A stretch of 64,000 nucleotides of DNA from Rhizobium sp. 9140 (lineage in GTDB: Bacteria > Pseudomonadota > Alphaproteobacteria > Rhizobiales > Rhizobiaceae): assembly GCF_900067135.1 (NCBI RefSeq), contig NZ_FJUR01000001.1:186001-250000 (forward strand), written 5' to 3'. Made by a program: the position numbers and the translations under genes. Position 1 is the first letter of the stretch, and each line of letters begins with the position of its first letter. The notes under the pieces were generated by a model. The model had not been told where the DNA came from. It saw only the letters and a list, made by a program, of their open reading frames with translations, and did not search any database. Positions 39,074 through 47,662 of this stretch are shown one piece after another.

Positions 39074-39209
39074 GCGGTTTTTGATCCGCGCCCGATCTTT
39101 TTTCGCCCCGCCGCAAGCCTCGCACCAGCTTCAAACAACGAACGGATGGTCGTCCGGCCCGCGCCGGATCGTCAACAGGGTTGCGGACATCGCCAACCCT
39201 ATGTTTTGA

Positions 39210-40181
39210 ATGGCGGCGCGCGACAATGGTTCCCGGAGAATGCCCGGCTATGAGGCAGGGGAGCCGCGCAAGGGAGCCGAGATCGACACACTGACACGCA
39301 TCCGAGCCTTCATCGACGTCGTCGATGCCGAGGGCTTTTCCGCGGCCGGCCGCCGCGTCGGCCGCTCGAAGGCGCTGCTCTCCAAATATGTGCGCGAGCT
39401 GGAGGACGAGCTCGGTGCCCTCCTCCTCAACCGCACCACCCGGCAATTTTCGCTGACGGAAGCCGGACACATCTATTATCGCACCGCCGCCGAAATCCTG
39501 AAGGAGATCGACAATCTTGCCGATCTCGTGCGCGCCGGAAACAGCGATCTCAAGGGACGGCTGCGCATCTCCGCACCCCGCACATTCATCGATGCCGATA
39601 TCGGGCAGTCCCTGATCGACTTCGGCCTTGCCCATCCGGAACTGTCGTTGGAAATCATTTCCGACGATCGCTTTGTCGATCTGGTCGAGGAAGGCTTCGA
39701 CGTCGCCATCCGCATCACCCGGCTGGAGGACAGCACCCTCATCGCCCGCAAGCTCGACGATTTCCATGTCAGAATGTGCGCCTCCCCGGCTTTTCTCGAA
39801 AAACACGGACCGATCACCCATCCCTCGGATCTCGCCCACATGCCCTGTGTGATCGACACCAATGGCCGCTCCTACAGCAACTGGCGGTTTGTGGACCGCG
39901 ACGGCACGAACTTCTCGGTGCCCGTCAGTGGCCCGATGGAGGTCAACAGTCCGCTGGCGAGCCTGCGCGCGGCCGAATCGGGTCTTGGTGTCGCCGGCGT
40001 TCCTGATTTCATTGCCCGGCAGAAGCTGGAGGACGGCAGCCTTGTCGCGGTGCTGGACGATTTTCTGCCGCATGATCGCGGCATCTATGCCATCTATCCT
40101 CACCGCCGGTATCTGCCGACGAAAGTGCGCACGCTGGTCGATTTCCTGCATGGATGGTTTCGCAAAAGGGCGGATGCTTAA
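39210..40181 (+). CDS. LysR-family transcriptional regulator
   Basis: This 323-residue protein has the LysR helix-turn-helix TRIRAFIDVVDAEGFSAAGR, RVGRSKALLSKYVRELEDEL and a substrate-binding effector domain (GRLRISAPRTFIDADIGQSL onward). The start is uncertain: neither the ATG at 39210 nor that at 39240 has a well-placed ribosome site, and family members normally begin at the DTLTRIRAF segment. The gene is divergent from the decarboxylase gene, but its target is unknown. Confidence 0.87.
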   Translation: MAARDNGSRRMPGYEAGEPRKGAEIDTLTRIRAFIDVVDAEGFSAAGRRVGRSKALLSKYVRELEDELGALLLNRTTRQFSLTEAGHIYYRTAAEILKEIDNLADLVRAGNSDLKGRLRISAPRTFIDADIGQSLIDFGLAHPELSLEIISDDRFVDLVEEGFDVAIRITRLEDSTLIARKLDDFHVRMCASPAFLEKHGPITHPSDLAHMPCVIDTNGRSYSNWRFVDRDGTNFSVPVSGPMEVNSPLASLRAAESGLGVAGVPDFIARQKLEDGSLVAVLDDFLPHDRGIYAIYPHRRYLPTKVRTLVDFLHGWFRKRADA

Positions 40182-40319
40182 GCAAGCCGAGACGGGTCAC
40201 GGCGCGGCTGTCCCAATTCCGTCTACTTTCGGCCGGATGACAGGGCGACCTGCTCCGCATCTGCGTCGGACACGAGATCTTTCGCGCCGGAAGCGCTCTA
40301 GGCAAGGACACTGTTTTCC

Positions 40320-40976
40320 ATGAGACGTACCCTTTCGTCGCGAAGCCTGCTTGCCGGGCTTGCCGCAGCGCTCATTCTACCGGCGCAGGCTTTCGCCCAT
40401 CCGCACATCTTTGCGGAGGCCCGCCTTGAGGTCGTCTCGGACGAGACGGGCCATATCAGCCAGTTGCGCAACGTCTGGCGCTTCGACGAGCTATTCTCGG
40501 CAAGCGTTCTCCTCGATTTCGACAAGAATTCCAACGCCACGCTCGATCCCGACGAACTGGCGGAGGTCGGGCAGACCGTTCTGGATTCGCTCAGCGAATA
40601 CAATTACTACACGACGATCTACGACAATGGAAAACTGGTGAAGGTCTCGAAGCCCGATGCGATCCATGCCGACTTCAAGGACAACCAGCTGCTGCTGATC
40701 TTCGCGGTCAAGCCGGCCGAGCCGATGCCGCTGAAGGGCACGATGTCGTTCGGCATCTACGACCCGACACTTTATACCGCAATCGATTTCCCGAGCGATG
40801 GCGATCTTGCCGTTGTCGGCGACAAGCTTGCCGCCTGCCAGCACAAGGTGGTGCGGCCGGACCCGGACGAGGTGATCTCGCAAAACCAGTCGACTCTGAC
40901 CGACGCCTTCTTCACGGACCCGACCGGTACCGACATGTCGAAGCTCTTTGCGACGAGGATAGAATTCACATGCTGA
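40320..40976 (+). CDS. DUF1007-family periplasmic protein
   Basis: This 218-residue protein has a signal peptide (LLAGLAAALILPAQAFA) directly followed by HPHIFAEARLEV, the DUF1007 signature that may bind metal. It is partnered with a NicO-type nickel/cobalt exporter whose ATG overlaps its 3' end by 7 bp. DUF1007 and NicO genes often occur together or fused, so a role in metal efflux or delivery is inferred. AAGGA lies upstream of the ATG. Confidence 0.87.
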   Translation: MRRTLSSRSLLAGLAAALILPAQAFAHPHIFAEARLEVVSDETGHISQLRNVWRFDELFSASVLLDFDKNSNATLDPDELAEVGQTVLDSLSEYNYYTTIYDNGKLVKVSKPDAIHADFKDNQLLLIFAVKPAEPMPLKGTMSFGIYDPTLYTAIDFPSDGDLAVVGDKLAACQHKVVRPDPDEVISQNQSTLTDAFFTDPTGTDMSKLFATRIEFTC

Positions 40977-42028
40977 CCCGTGCCCTTCGCCTCCCCCTCA
41001 TGGCCGGCGCCCTGCTGATGCTGGCCGCCGCGGCGGCGCATGCGCAGTCCCCGCTCGGCATCGGCACCGCCGAACCGGCGTTCAACACATCCGGCTTTCT
41101 CGGCGGCTTCCTCTCCTGGGTGAACATGGAGCAGCAGGGTTTCTACCGGACCCTGACGGACGCGCTGAAGGGCATGCGCGACAATCCCTGGCACCTCTGG
41201 TCGCTGGTCGGGCTGTCCTTTGCCTATGGCGTCTTTCATGCGGCCGGTCCCGGCCACGGCAAGGCCGTCATCTCGTCCTACATGATCGCCAACGAGACCG
41301 AACTGAAGCGTGGCGTCACCCTGTCTTTCATGTCATCCTTCCTGCAGGGCGGCGTTGCGATCCTGCTTGTCGGTGCAGCCTATCTGGTGCTGCGCGGTAG
41401 CTCGATCTCGATGACACAGGCGACGACCTTCCTGGAGCGCGTCAGCTACGCCCTCGTCGCCGCCTTCGGCGCATGGCTCTTGTTCCGCAAGATGCGGGCG
41501 CTTGCCCGCCCGACCTCGAGGCCCGCCTTGGCGCTCGCCGGCGGTCTCGATTTCGCTCATGCGATGCCGGAGGCTCATGATCATCATCACCGGCACGCGC
41601 ACGGCCATGACCATCATGATCATGCGGGACATGCCCATGGGCCGGGAGAGGTTTGCTCCAGCTGCGGCCATGCCCACGCGCCCGATCCGTCCATGCTGAA
41701 GGGCGACCGTTTCCAGCTGCGCGAGGCTTGGTCGGCCGTGCTGGCCGTCGGCCTGCGTCCCTGCTCGGGAGCGCTGATCGTGCTGTCCTTCGCGCTGCTG
41801 AACGGTCTTTATCTCGGCGGCGTGCTGTCCGTACTGGCGATGTCGATGGGTACGGCGATCACGGTCTCGGTGCTGGCCACGCTTGCCGTCACCGCCAAGG
41901 ATCTGGCCGTCCGCTACGCGTCGAGCGCCGGCACGGCCATGCGGGTGACGAACGGCATCGAGATCTTCGGCGCCGTCCTAGTCCTCGGTCTCGGTCTGGC
42001 CCTGCTTGGCGCATCGCTGCAGGGCTGA
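40970..42028 (+). CDS. NicO/RcnA-type nickel/cobalt transporter
   Basis: This 352-residue inner-membrane protein has a signal-like N-terminus and about six hydrophobic segments. The hallmark GVFHAAGPGHGKAVISSYMI block is near residue 88, and LRPCSGALIVLSFAL comes after the loop. The central cytoplasmic or periplasmic loop (about residues 200-240) is very rich in His, with a CSSCGHAHA element, as in RcnA-like exporters. It is translationally coupled to the DUF1007 gene. Substrate nickel or cobalt is inferred from family. Confidence 0.9.
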   Translation: MLTRALRLPLMAGALLMLAAAAAHAQSPLGIGTAEPAFNTSGFLGGFLSWVNMEQQGFYRTLTDALKGMRDNPWHLWSLVGLSFAYGVFHAAGPGHGKAVISSYMIANETELKRGVTLSFMSSFLQGGVAILLVGAAYLVLRGSSISMTQATTFLERVSYALVAAFGAWLLFRKMRALARPTSRPALALAGGLDFAHAMPEAHDHHHRHAHGHDHHDHAGHAHGPGEVCSSCGHAHAPDPSMLKGDRFQLREAWSAVLAVGLRPCSGALIVLSFALLNGLYLGGVLSVLAMSMGTAITVSVLATLAVTAKDLAVRYASSAGTAMRVTNGIEIFGAVLVLGLGLALLGASLQG

Positions 42029-42048
42029 CGTCTTTCAGGCGAAGCGGG

Positions 42049-42258
42049 TCAGCGGCGGCGCTGGTAGCGGGCGCGCAGCCAGAACACGAAGAAGAAGGCT
42101 AGCACAAACACCGTGCCGACGACGGCCGCGAGATAGGGCGAAATCGTACCCAGGTAGATCATGGCCGTCGGCAGGAACATGAAACCGGCGCCGAAGACGA
42201 GGAGAAAAACCGCAGCGGCTATCGCCGCCGACCGGTCCCGCGGATCCCATTTCTTCAT
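42049..42258 (-). CDS. small two-helix membrane protein
   Basis: This 69-residue protein has two hydrophobic stretches (AAIAAAVFLLVFGAGFMFL and LAAVVGTVFVLAFFFVFWL) and a basic C-terminus (RARYQRRR). Its ATG overlaps the stop codon of the upstream GNAT gene (ATGA), which supports it being real and translationally coupled. I do not recognise a family. Confidence 0.62.
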   Translation of the reverse strand: MKKWDPRDRSAAIAAAVFLLVFGAGFMFLPTAMIYLGTISPYLAAVVGTVFVLAFFFVFWLRARYQRRR

Positions 42259-42953
42259 GCAGCACCGGTGGCGGCGGCAATCTCCGCTCGCACGTCTTCG
42301 AGGCGCCGGCGCTGGCGCCCATCCGCATCGAAGTTCTCAGGCGCGAGCCACGCTTTGAACGCGGCGTCGAGCAGCGGCCATTCCCCGTCTATCATCGAGA
42401 ACCACGCCGTATCGCGGTTAGCGCCCTTGGCCACCATATGCTGGCGGAAGACACCCTCGAAGGTGAAGCCGAGCCGCGCTGCCGCGACTTTGCTGGGTGT
42501 ATTGTCGTTGTGGCACTTCCACTCGTAACGGCGATATCCGAGATCCTCGAAGACATGCCGGGCCATAAGATAATGGGCCTCGGTGGCAAGCGGCGAGCGC
42601 GCCATGGCATCAGCATGCGCGACGGAGCCCACCTCCACGACGCCGTAAGTGGGGTCCGGGCGCATGTAGCTCGCCATGCCCACGACATTGCGGCTGGCCT
42701 TGTCCCGGAAGATCAGCGTCACCCAGTTGACTTGAGCGGCATCGAGCCACGCCCCGAAGGCGTCGGCATCGGCAAAGGCTGATTGCGGAAAATAGCGCAG
42801 GCGCTCGTTGATCGCGAGACCGCCAAAAGCCTCCCAGAGCGCCTGGAGATGCAGCAGCCGGTCGTAAGGTTCGAGGACAACATACGCGCCCTCCAGCGTT
42901 ACGGGCTTCGGCGCCGGGCAACCTGCCCATTTGGTAAGATCGCGGTTCGTCAT
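42255..42953 (-). CDS. GNAT-family N-acetyltransferase (RimJ/RimL-like)
   Basis: This 232-residue protein resembles RimJ/RimL-type acetyltransferases. ARHVFEDLGYRRYEWKCHND and NTPSKVAAARLGFTFEGVFR are the typical acetyl-CoA-binding and C-terminal motifs. The substrate is unknown. The start at 42953 is set by MTNRDLTKWAG with GAGGAT upstream. The small membrane-protein gene follows with an ATGA overlap. Confidence 0.88.
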   Translation of the reverse strand: MTNRDLTKWAGCPAPKPVTLEGAYVVLEPYDRLLHLQALWEAFGGLAINERLRYFPQSAFADADAFGAWLDAAQVNWVTLIFRDKASRNVVGMASYMRPDPTYGVVEVGSVAHADAMARSPLATEAHYLMARHVFEDLGYRRYEWKCHNDNTPSKVAAARLGFTFEGVFRQHMVAKGANRDTAWFSMIDGEWPLLDAAFKAWLAPENFDADGRQRRRLEDVRAEIAAATGAA

Positions 42954-43103
42954 GTCATCCTCGCCCAGATCGAGACATAGCCTGCCCGGCATCAAGCCGG
43001 CAGACCTCGCTTTCCGGCATAGGCGAAGGTGCGCGGCGGTGCAAATGCAATCCGGTGATACGGTCATCACCGCCGCGCATGGACGACAAAGACAGGAACG
43101 TCG

Positions 43104-43985
43104 TCAGACGATCGAGGGATCGACCACAGACGGGCTGCTGCCCACCGGCACCTTGGCTGAGGCGACCGTAGCCTCGATGTGATCGACCAGCGCATCCGGC
43201 AGGCCGAGACGTCCGGCAAGCATGTCGAGATAGCCACGCTCGGTGCGGCTGTCCGGCTCGATGGTCAGGCGCGACGCGGTGTAAAGTTCGACCTTCTCCT
43301 CCTCCGTGCGCGCGGCAGCGACAAGACCGTCGATATCGACCGGGCTCGCCAGCTCGTCGCGCAGGAAAGCCTCCGCCTCGCTGTCGAGCCCGCTCGCACC
43401 GACACGCTCCATAATGCGGGCACGCTCACTCTCATCGATATGCCCGTCAGCCCGCGCGGCTGCGATCATCGCGCGTACAAGAACGAGCACGAAATCATTG
43501 CGAACGACGGAGGGCGAGATGGAGAAGCCGGAGTTGTCCGGCGGCGGCAGTATCTCAGGAGCGGTCTGCGGGTCGACCCGCTGCGGTGCCTGTCCAGCCT
43601 GATAGTTCTTGTAGGCGGTATAACCGAGACCGGCGATGGCCGCGAGGCCGCCGAGCTTCAGCGCCGTGCCCGCGATGTCGCGTCCGGTGCCCGTGCCGAG
43701 CAGCACGGCAGCAAGACCGCCGGTCTTCAGGGGATTGTTGCGGGCCATCTGGACGATTTGCCCGGCCTTGTCCTTCATCGAACCACCACCCAGCAGGCCG
43801 CCAAGCGCACCGCCGACAGAACTTCCACCAGCACCGCCAAGAAAGCCACCCTGCGACGAACCCTGTGATCCAGACTGAGATCCAGAACGATCCTGCGTGC
43901 CTTGGTTTCCTTGGCCCCCAAGCCCCTGCCCCCCAAGCCCCTGAGAGCCGAGAAACTGGTCCAGCAGTTTTTTCGCGTCGAACAT
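43104..43985 (-). CDS. TerB-like / DUF533 family protein
   Basis: This 293-residue protein begins with a helix (MFDAKKLLDQFLGS), then a Gly/Ser/Gln-rich low-complexity tract with repeated GLGGQ units (residues about 17-70). A hydrophobic Gly/Ala region follows (GGLAAIAGLGYTAYKNY). The C-terminal half is a TerB-like all-alpha domain with acidic motifs (IAAARADGHIDESERARIME). The family is described as DUF533, tellurite-resistance TerB-like. The function is unknown. AGGAGG lies upstream of the ATG. Confidence 0.82.
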   Translation of the reverse strand: MFDAKKLLDQFLGSQGLGGQGLGGQGNQGTQDRSGSQSGSQGSSQGGFLGGAGGSSVGGALGGLLGGGSMKDKAGQIVQMARNNPLKTGGLAAVLLGTGTGRDIAGTALKLGGLAAIAGLGYTAYKNYQAGQAPQRVDPQTAPEILPPPDNSGFSISPSVVRNDFVLVLVRAMIAAARADGHIDESERARIMERVGASGLDSEAEAFLRDELASPVDIDGLVAAARTEEEKVELYTASRLTIEPDSRTERGYLDMLAGRLGLPDALVDHIEATVASAKVPVGSSPSVVDPSIV

Positions 43986-44072
43986 CCTGTCGTCAACCTC
44001 CTGATTGGTTCATCTGAAGAAGAGACATAGGAAACGGCACGCGGAAAACAAATGCGCCGCCCGGAAAGTCGA

Positions 44073-44124
44073 GCGATGTCCTGCCGGAAGACATCGCACC
44101 GATCAGCCAGCTAAGAGGCTGATC
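44073..44124 (-). other. two tandem hairpins downstream of eda
   Basis: GCGATGTC/GACATCGC (44073-44097) and GATCAGCC/GGCTGATC (44101-44124) are both perfect 8-bp stems in the 180-bp gap after eda. They lack T-tracts and may terminate or stabilise the eda transcript. Confidence 0.5.
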
Positions 44125-44165
44125 TAGCGAACGTTTCCGGCAGTTACCATCTTGAAGCAGTCGCC

Positions 44166-44804
44166 TCAGGCTGTCAGGGCGCAGGCTTCCGATGCCAGCT
44201 TTGTGATGCCGGCCCAGTCGCCAGCCGCGACCAATTCCTTCGGCGCGACCCAGGAGCCGCCGACGCAGATGACGTTGGACAACGAGAGGTAGTCCATCGC
44301 GTTCTTCAGCGAGATGCCGCCGGTCGGGCAGAACAGAGTGCCGGCGAGCGGCGATGCCAGGGCTTTGAGGAAAGCCGCGCCGCCTGCCTGTTCGGCCGGG
44401 AAGAACTTCATGATCTCGTAGCCTTCGGCCCGCAGGATCATCGCCTCGCTGGCGGTGGACGCGCCCGGCAGGAACGACGCTTCGTGATCGTCGGCAGCAT
44501 CCAGCAGGTCGGGCGTGGTGCCCGGGCTGACGATGAACTGCGCGCCGGCCTCGACGGCAGCGGCATAATGCTCGGGGTTGAGGATGGTGCCGGCACCGGT
44601 CACGGCGCCCTCGACTTCCTTGGCGACCGCCTCGATGGCGGCGAGAGCCACCGGCGTGCGCAGCGTGATTTCGATCGCCTTCAGGCCGCCGGCCACCAAT
44701 GCCCGAGCGAGCGGCACGGCCGTCGCGAGGTCTTCGATGATGAGCACCGGCACGACCGGTTGCAGCTTGAGGACGGACAGAAGGCGTTCGGTTTTCTCGA
44801 TCAT
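44166..44804 (-). CDS. eda: 2-dehydro-3-deoxy-phosphogluconate aldolase
   Basis: This class I aldolase of the Entner-Doudoroff pathway splits KDPG into pyruvate and glyceraldehyde-3-phosphate. The 212-residue protein shows EITLRTPVAL (catalytic Glu region) and MKFFPAEQAGG (Schiff-base Lys), and CPTGGISLKN binds phosphate. The start has GAGGAG upstream. No edd or zwf gene is nearby. A long split inverted repeat lies in its upstream region. Confidence 0.95.
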   Translation of the reverse strand: MIEKTERLLSVLKLQPVVPVLIIEDLATAVPLARALVAGGLKAIEITLRTPVALAAIEAVAKEVEGAVTGAGTILNPEHYAAAVEAGAQFIVSPGTTPDLLDAADDHEASFLPGASTASEAMILRAEGYEIMKFFPAEQAGGAAFLKALASPLAGTLFCPTGGISLKNAMDYLSLSNVICVGGSWVAPKELVAAGDWAGITKLASEACALTA

Positions 44805-44834
44805 GCGGCTTCACTCCTCAATCGATTGAATCTT

Positions 44835-44906
44835 CCCTCGCAATACCGTCCGCACCCGCCAATGTCGAGATGCTTCCATGCCCTTAATACGGCGGTATCG
44901 CGAGGG
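44835..44906. promoter_or_regulatory. split 14-bp inverted repeat between eda and CYTH gene
   Basis: CCCTCGCAATACCG (44835-44848) and CGGTATCGCGAGGG (44893-44906) are inverse complements with one mismatch, spaced by 44 bp, in the divergent promoter region. The spacing (about 5.5 helical turns centre to centre) could allow looping, or the arms could be two operators of opposite orientation. Confidence 0.45.
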
Positions 44907-44976
44907 TAAGATGGTGGACTTTCGCATTTTCTGAATTACGTTGGCCTTGTTGCAAGAATGCGGCATGAGGAACGGG

Positions 44977-45468
44977 ATGGCGAAGGAAATCGAACGGAAG
45001 TTCCTTGTGAAGCACGAGGGCTGGAGGGCGGAGGCCGGACCGGGCGCCGCCATGCGCCAGGGCTACCTCGCCGCCATGGACGACCGCACCATTCGCATCC
45101 GCCTGATCGATGGCGAGAGTGCGCGACTGACCATCAAGATCGGAACGGGCATGCTGACGCGGGACGAGTTCGAATATGCGGTGCCGCTCGGCGACGGCGA
45201 GGAGTTGATCGCATCGGCCATCGGCACCGTGATTGCCAAGACGCGCTATCGCGTGCCGGGCGAGACGCATGTGTGGGAAGTCGACGTGTTCGAGGAACCC
45301 TATGCCGGATTGATCGTTGCCGAGGTTGAAATGCGCACCGAGGCCGACGACCCGGTTTTGCCGGACTGGATCGGCGAGGAGGTGACGGACGACCGGCGCT
45401 ATTCGAACTTCGCCCTTGCGACGCAGAAGGACAAGCGGCGCCCCGATATCGCGGCGGCCGCACACTGA
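44977..45468 (+). CDS. CYTH-domain protein, putative inorganic triphosphatase
   Basis: This 163-residue triphosphate-tunnel enzyme begins MAKEIERKFLV, the ExExK signature (Glu4, Glu6, Lys8). Further tunnel residues lie in TIRIRLIDGESARLTIKIG and WEVDVFEEPYAGLIVAEVE. Family members hydrolyse triphosphate or bind polyphosphate. The start at 44977 gives the family N-terminus with GAGGA upstream. The CHAD-domain gene follows after 19 bp; CYTH and CHAD are commonly paired or fused. Confidence 0.92.
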   Translation: MAKEIERKFLVKHEGWRAEAGPGAAMRQGYLAAMDDRTIRIRLIDGESARLTIKIGTGMLTRDEFEYAVPLGDGEELIASAIGTVIAKTRYRVPGETHVWEVDVFEEPYAGLIVAEVEMRTEADDPVLPDWIGEEVTDDRRYSNFALATQKDKRRPDIAAAAH

Positions 45469-45487
45469 GAAACCCACGGGAAAGATC

Positions 45488-46387
45488 ATGGCCTACAGAC
45501 TGAAACCCGCGAAACGCTTCACCGACGAATTCCGGCGTATTGCGGGGCGGGAACTCGACAAGGCCATCTCGGCACTGGAACTGCGTCCCGAGGGAACCTC
45601 CGGGGCGATTCATGTCGCGCGACGTTGCCTGAAACGCACGCGCGCACTCTACCGGCTTGCCGCACCCGAAGCGCGCAAATTCTACAAAAGCGAAAATGCC
45701 CGCCTGCGGGACGCCGCCCGCACGGTGGCCGACCTGCGCGATGCGACGGCGCTGATCGACACCGCGACGATCCTCACGGAGCACCTCTCGGGGGAAGAGC
45801 AGGCCGCGGCCGAGCGCGCTGTCGAAGCGCTGCGCGTTCGCAAGGGCTGGGTGGTGACCGCGGAAGGCGACCTTGATGCAACGATCGACGCGCTGATCGC
45901 CGAATTGCGCGATGCGAAATCGACGGCAGGAAAGCGCAGCTTTGCCAATGGTGTGCGCCCGACGGCCTACATGATGGCGGCGGCATGGCGCAAGGCCATG
46001 GAACGTGCGCAGGTCGCCCTTGCCGCCTGCCACGAGCAGCCGACGCCGGAGCATTTCCACACGCTGCGCAAGCGCACGCAGGACTATCGTTTCTATCATC
46101 TCCTTCTTCAGTCGGCCTGGCCGGGCGTCATTCTGGCACGCGAACGGCAGGTCAAGGCCCTGATCGACCGCCTCGGCTTCATTCACGATCTCGCCGTCCT
46201 CGGTGACACGCTCGCCCGAGAACCCGAGCTTCTGCCGCCGCAGGACATCGCCATCCTGCGCCACGCGATCAGCCTGGACATACGATGCGAAGAGCGCCAT
46301 GCGCTCGGTGAGGCCGACGCCCTCTTTGGCGACGTCGCTGGCAAGGAAGCCGAGCGTATCGCCATCCTCTGGCTTGCTGCCGCCTGA
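45488..46387 (+). CDS. CHAD-domain protein
   Basis: This 299-residue all-alpha CHAD protein has conserved His and basic residues typical of the family (AIHVARRCLKRTRALYRL, HFHTLRKRTQDYRFYHLLLQ). CHAD domains bind inorganic polyphosphate; their basic helices line a pore. It sits right behind the CYTH gene, supporting a joint role in polyphosphate or triphosphate handling. GGGAAAG lies upstream of the ATG. Confidence 0.9.
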   Translation: MAYRLKPAKRFTDEFRRIAGRELDKAISALELRPEGTSGAIHVARRCLKRTRALYRLAAPEARKFYKSENARLRDAARTVADLRDATALIDTATILTEHLSGEEQAAAERAVEALRVRKGWVVTAEGDLDATIDALIAELRDAKSTAGKRSFANGVRPTAYMMAAAWRKAMERAQVALAACHEQPTPEHFHTLRKRTQDYRFYHLLLQSAWPGVILARERQVKALIDRLGFIHDLAVLGDTLAREPELLPPQDIAILRHAISLDIRCEERHALGEADALFGDVAGKEAERIAILWLAAA

Positions 46388-46450
46388 GGCGGCGAACAAA
46401 CGGTCCATCCCTGTTGAGAAGCGCGTGACCACCGGTTATGCCTGTCCGCC

Positions 46451-47143
46451 ATGTCCCGCTCCGCCCGCCTTCTCGATCTCCTCCAGATCCTGCGCACCCA
46501 CCACCGGCCGGTCAGCGGCGCGGCCCTGGCGGAGGCGACCTGCGTCAGCCTGCGCACGGTCTATCGAGATATCGTGACGCTGCAGGCGCAGGGTGCGGAC
46601 ATCACCGGCGCGCCGGGCCTCGGCTACGTGCTCAATCCCGGCTTTCTCCTGCCGCCGATCATGCTGTCGAGCGAGGAAATCGAGGCGCTGGTGCTCGGCG
46701 CGCGCTGGGTTCGCGCCTATACCGACGACCGCCTGAAGCAGTCCGCCATGCATGCGCTCGCCAAAATCGCCGCCGTTCTTCCCGAGGACCTGCGCCGGGA
46801 GCTGGAAACATCCGCCCTCCTCGTTCCCACAAAACGCCGCAAGGACAGCCCGGAGCAGGATCGCGCAGCCTTGCGCGATGCCATCAAGGCGGGCGTGAAG
46901 CTCGACATCTGCTATCGCGATGAGCAGGCGCAGGAAACCACGCGCCGTGTCTGGCCGGTCGCTCTCGGCTATTTCGAATCCCTGCGCATCCTCGTTGCCT
47001 GGTGCGAGTTGCGGGGAGGGTTCCGGCATTTTCGCATCGACCGCATGATCGAGGTCATGCCGACGCAGGAGATCTGCCCCCGTCGCGGCGAGGTGCTCCT
47101 GGCGGAATGGCGCCGCGAGAACGGCATCGTCCACGATTTCTGA
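46451..47143 (+). CDS. YafY-type HTH/WYL transcriptional regulator
   Basis: This 230-residue protein has an N-terminal winged helix-turn-helix (RLLDLLQILRTHHRPVSGAA, LAEATCVSLRTVYRDIVTLQ) and a C-terminal WYL-like ligand domain (CYRDEQAQETTRRVWPVALG). The VOC-family gene 84 bp downstream is its likely target. This regulator-VOC pairing is common in proteobacteria. Confidence 0.87.
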   Translation: MSRSARLLDLLQILRTHHRPVSGAALAEATCVSLRTVYRDIVTLQAQGADITGAPGLGYVLNPGFLLPPIMLSSEEIEALVLGARWVRAYTDDRLKQSAMHALAKIAAVLPEDLRRELETSALLVPTKRRKDSPEQDRAALRDAIKAGVKLDICYRDEQAQETTRRVWPVALGYFESLRILVAWCELRGGFRHFRIDRMIEVMPTQEICPRRGEVLLAEWRRENGIVHDF

Positions 47144-47227
47144 TGAGCATGCCCCATGCTGACAGAAACTGACAGGAGCGCGACGTAAACCTGATCCGCC
47201 AGACAGGCTGGCCATCAGGAGACATTC

Positions 47228-47599
47228 ATGCAACCGACCTACATCCTTCTCGTCGTCAATGACCCGCTGGCGAGCGCCGCCTTCTACGAGAGCATTCTCG
47301 GCACGACCCCGGTGGAAGCCCAGAAGACCTTCGCCCTCTTCCACATGAACCCGACAACCATGCTCGGCCTCTGGTCGAAACATACGATCGAGCCACCGGT
47401 CACCGTCGCGCCCGGCAGCGCCGAACTCTGCTTCGCTCTGGAAAGCGCCGAGGCCGTGGACGCCTGCCATGAGACGTGGAAGGCACAGGATCTGCCGATC
47501 CTGCAGACGCCGGTCGAGGCCGATTTCGGCTATACCTTCACCGCTGCCGACCCCGACGGCCACCGCCTGCGCACCTTCTGCCCGTCGCAACGGGGGTAA
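47228..47599 (+). CDS. VOC-family (glyoxalase/bleomycin resistance-like) protein
   Basis: This 123-residue single VOC domain reads YILLVVNDPLASAAFYESIL and ends FTAADPDGHRLRTFCP. It may bind or modify a small toxic molecule; the exact activity is unknown. AGGAGA precedes the ATG. It is paired with the WYL-type regulator gene upstream. Confidence 0.87.
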   Translation: MQPTYILLVVNDPLASAAFYESILGTTPVEAQKTFALFHMNPTTMLGLWSKHTIEPPVTVAPGSAELCFALESAEAVDACHETWKAQDLPILQTPVEADFGYTFTAADPDGHRLRTFCPSQRG

Positions 47600-47601
47600 T
47601 G

Positions 47602-47623
47602 CCCGGCTCCGGGCGCAGCCGGG
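47602..47623 (+). other. hairpin after VOC gene
   Basis: CCCGGCT and AGCCGGG form a perfect 7-bp stem with an 8-nt loop, 2 bp past the stop. A smaller CCCGT/ACGGG stem overlaps the end of the gene. No T-run follows. Confidence 0.45.
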
Positions 47624-47662
47624 TGATTGCGCGCGCGCGCCGAACGCGGTATTTCACCGCTT

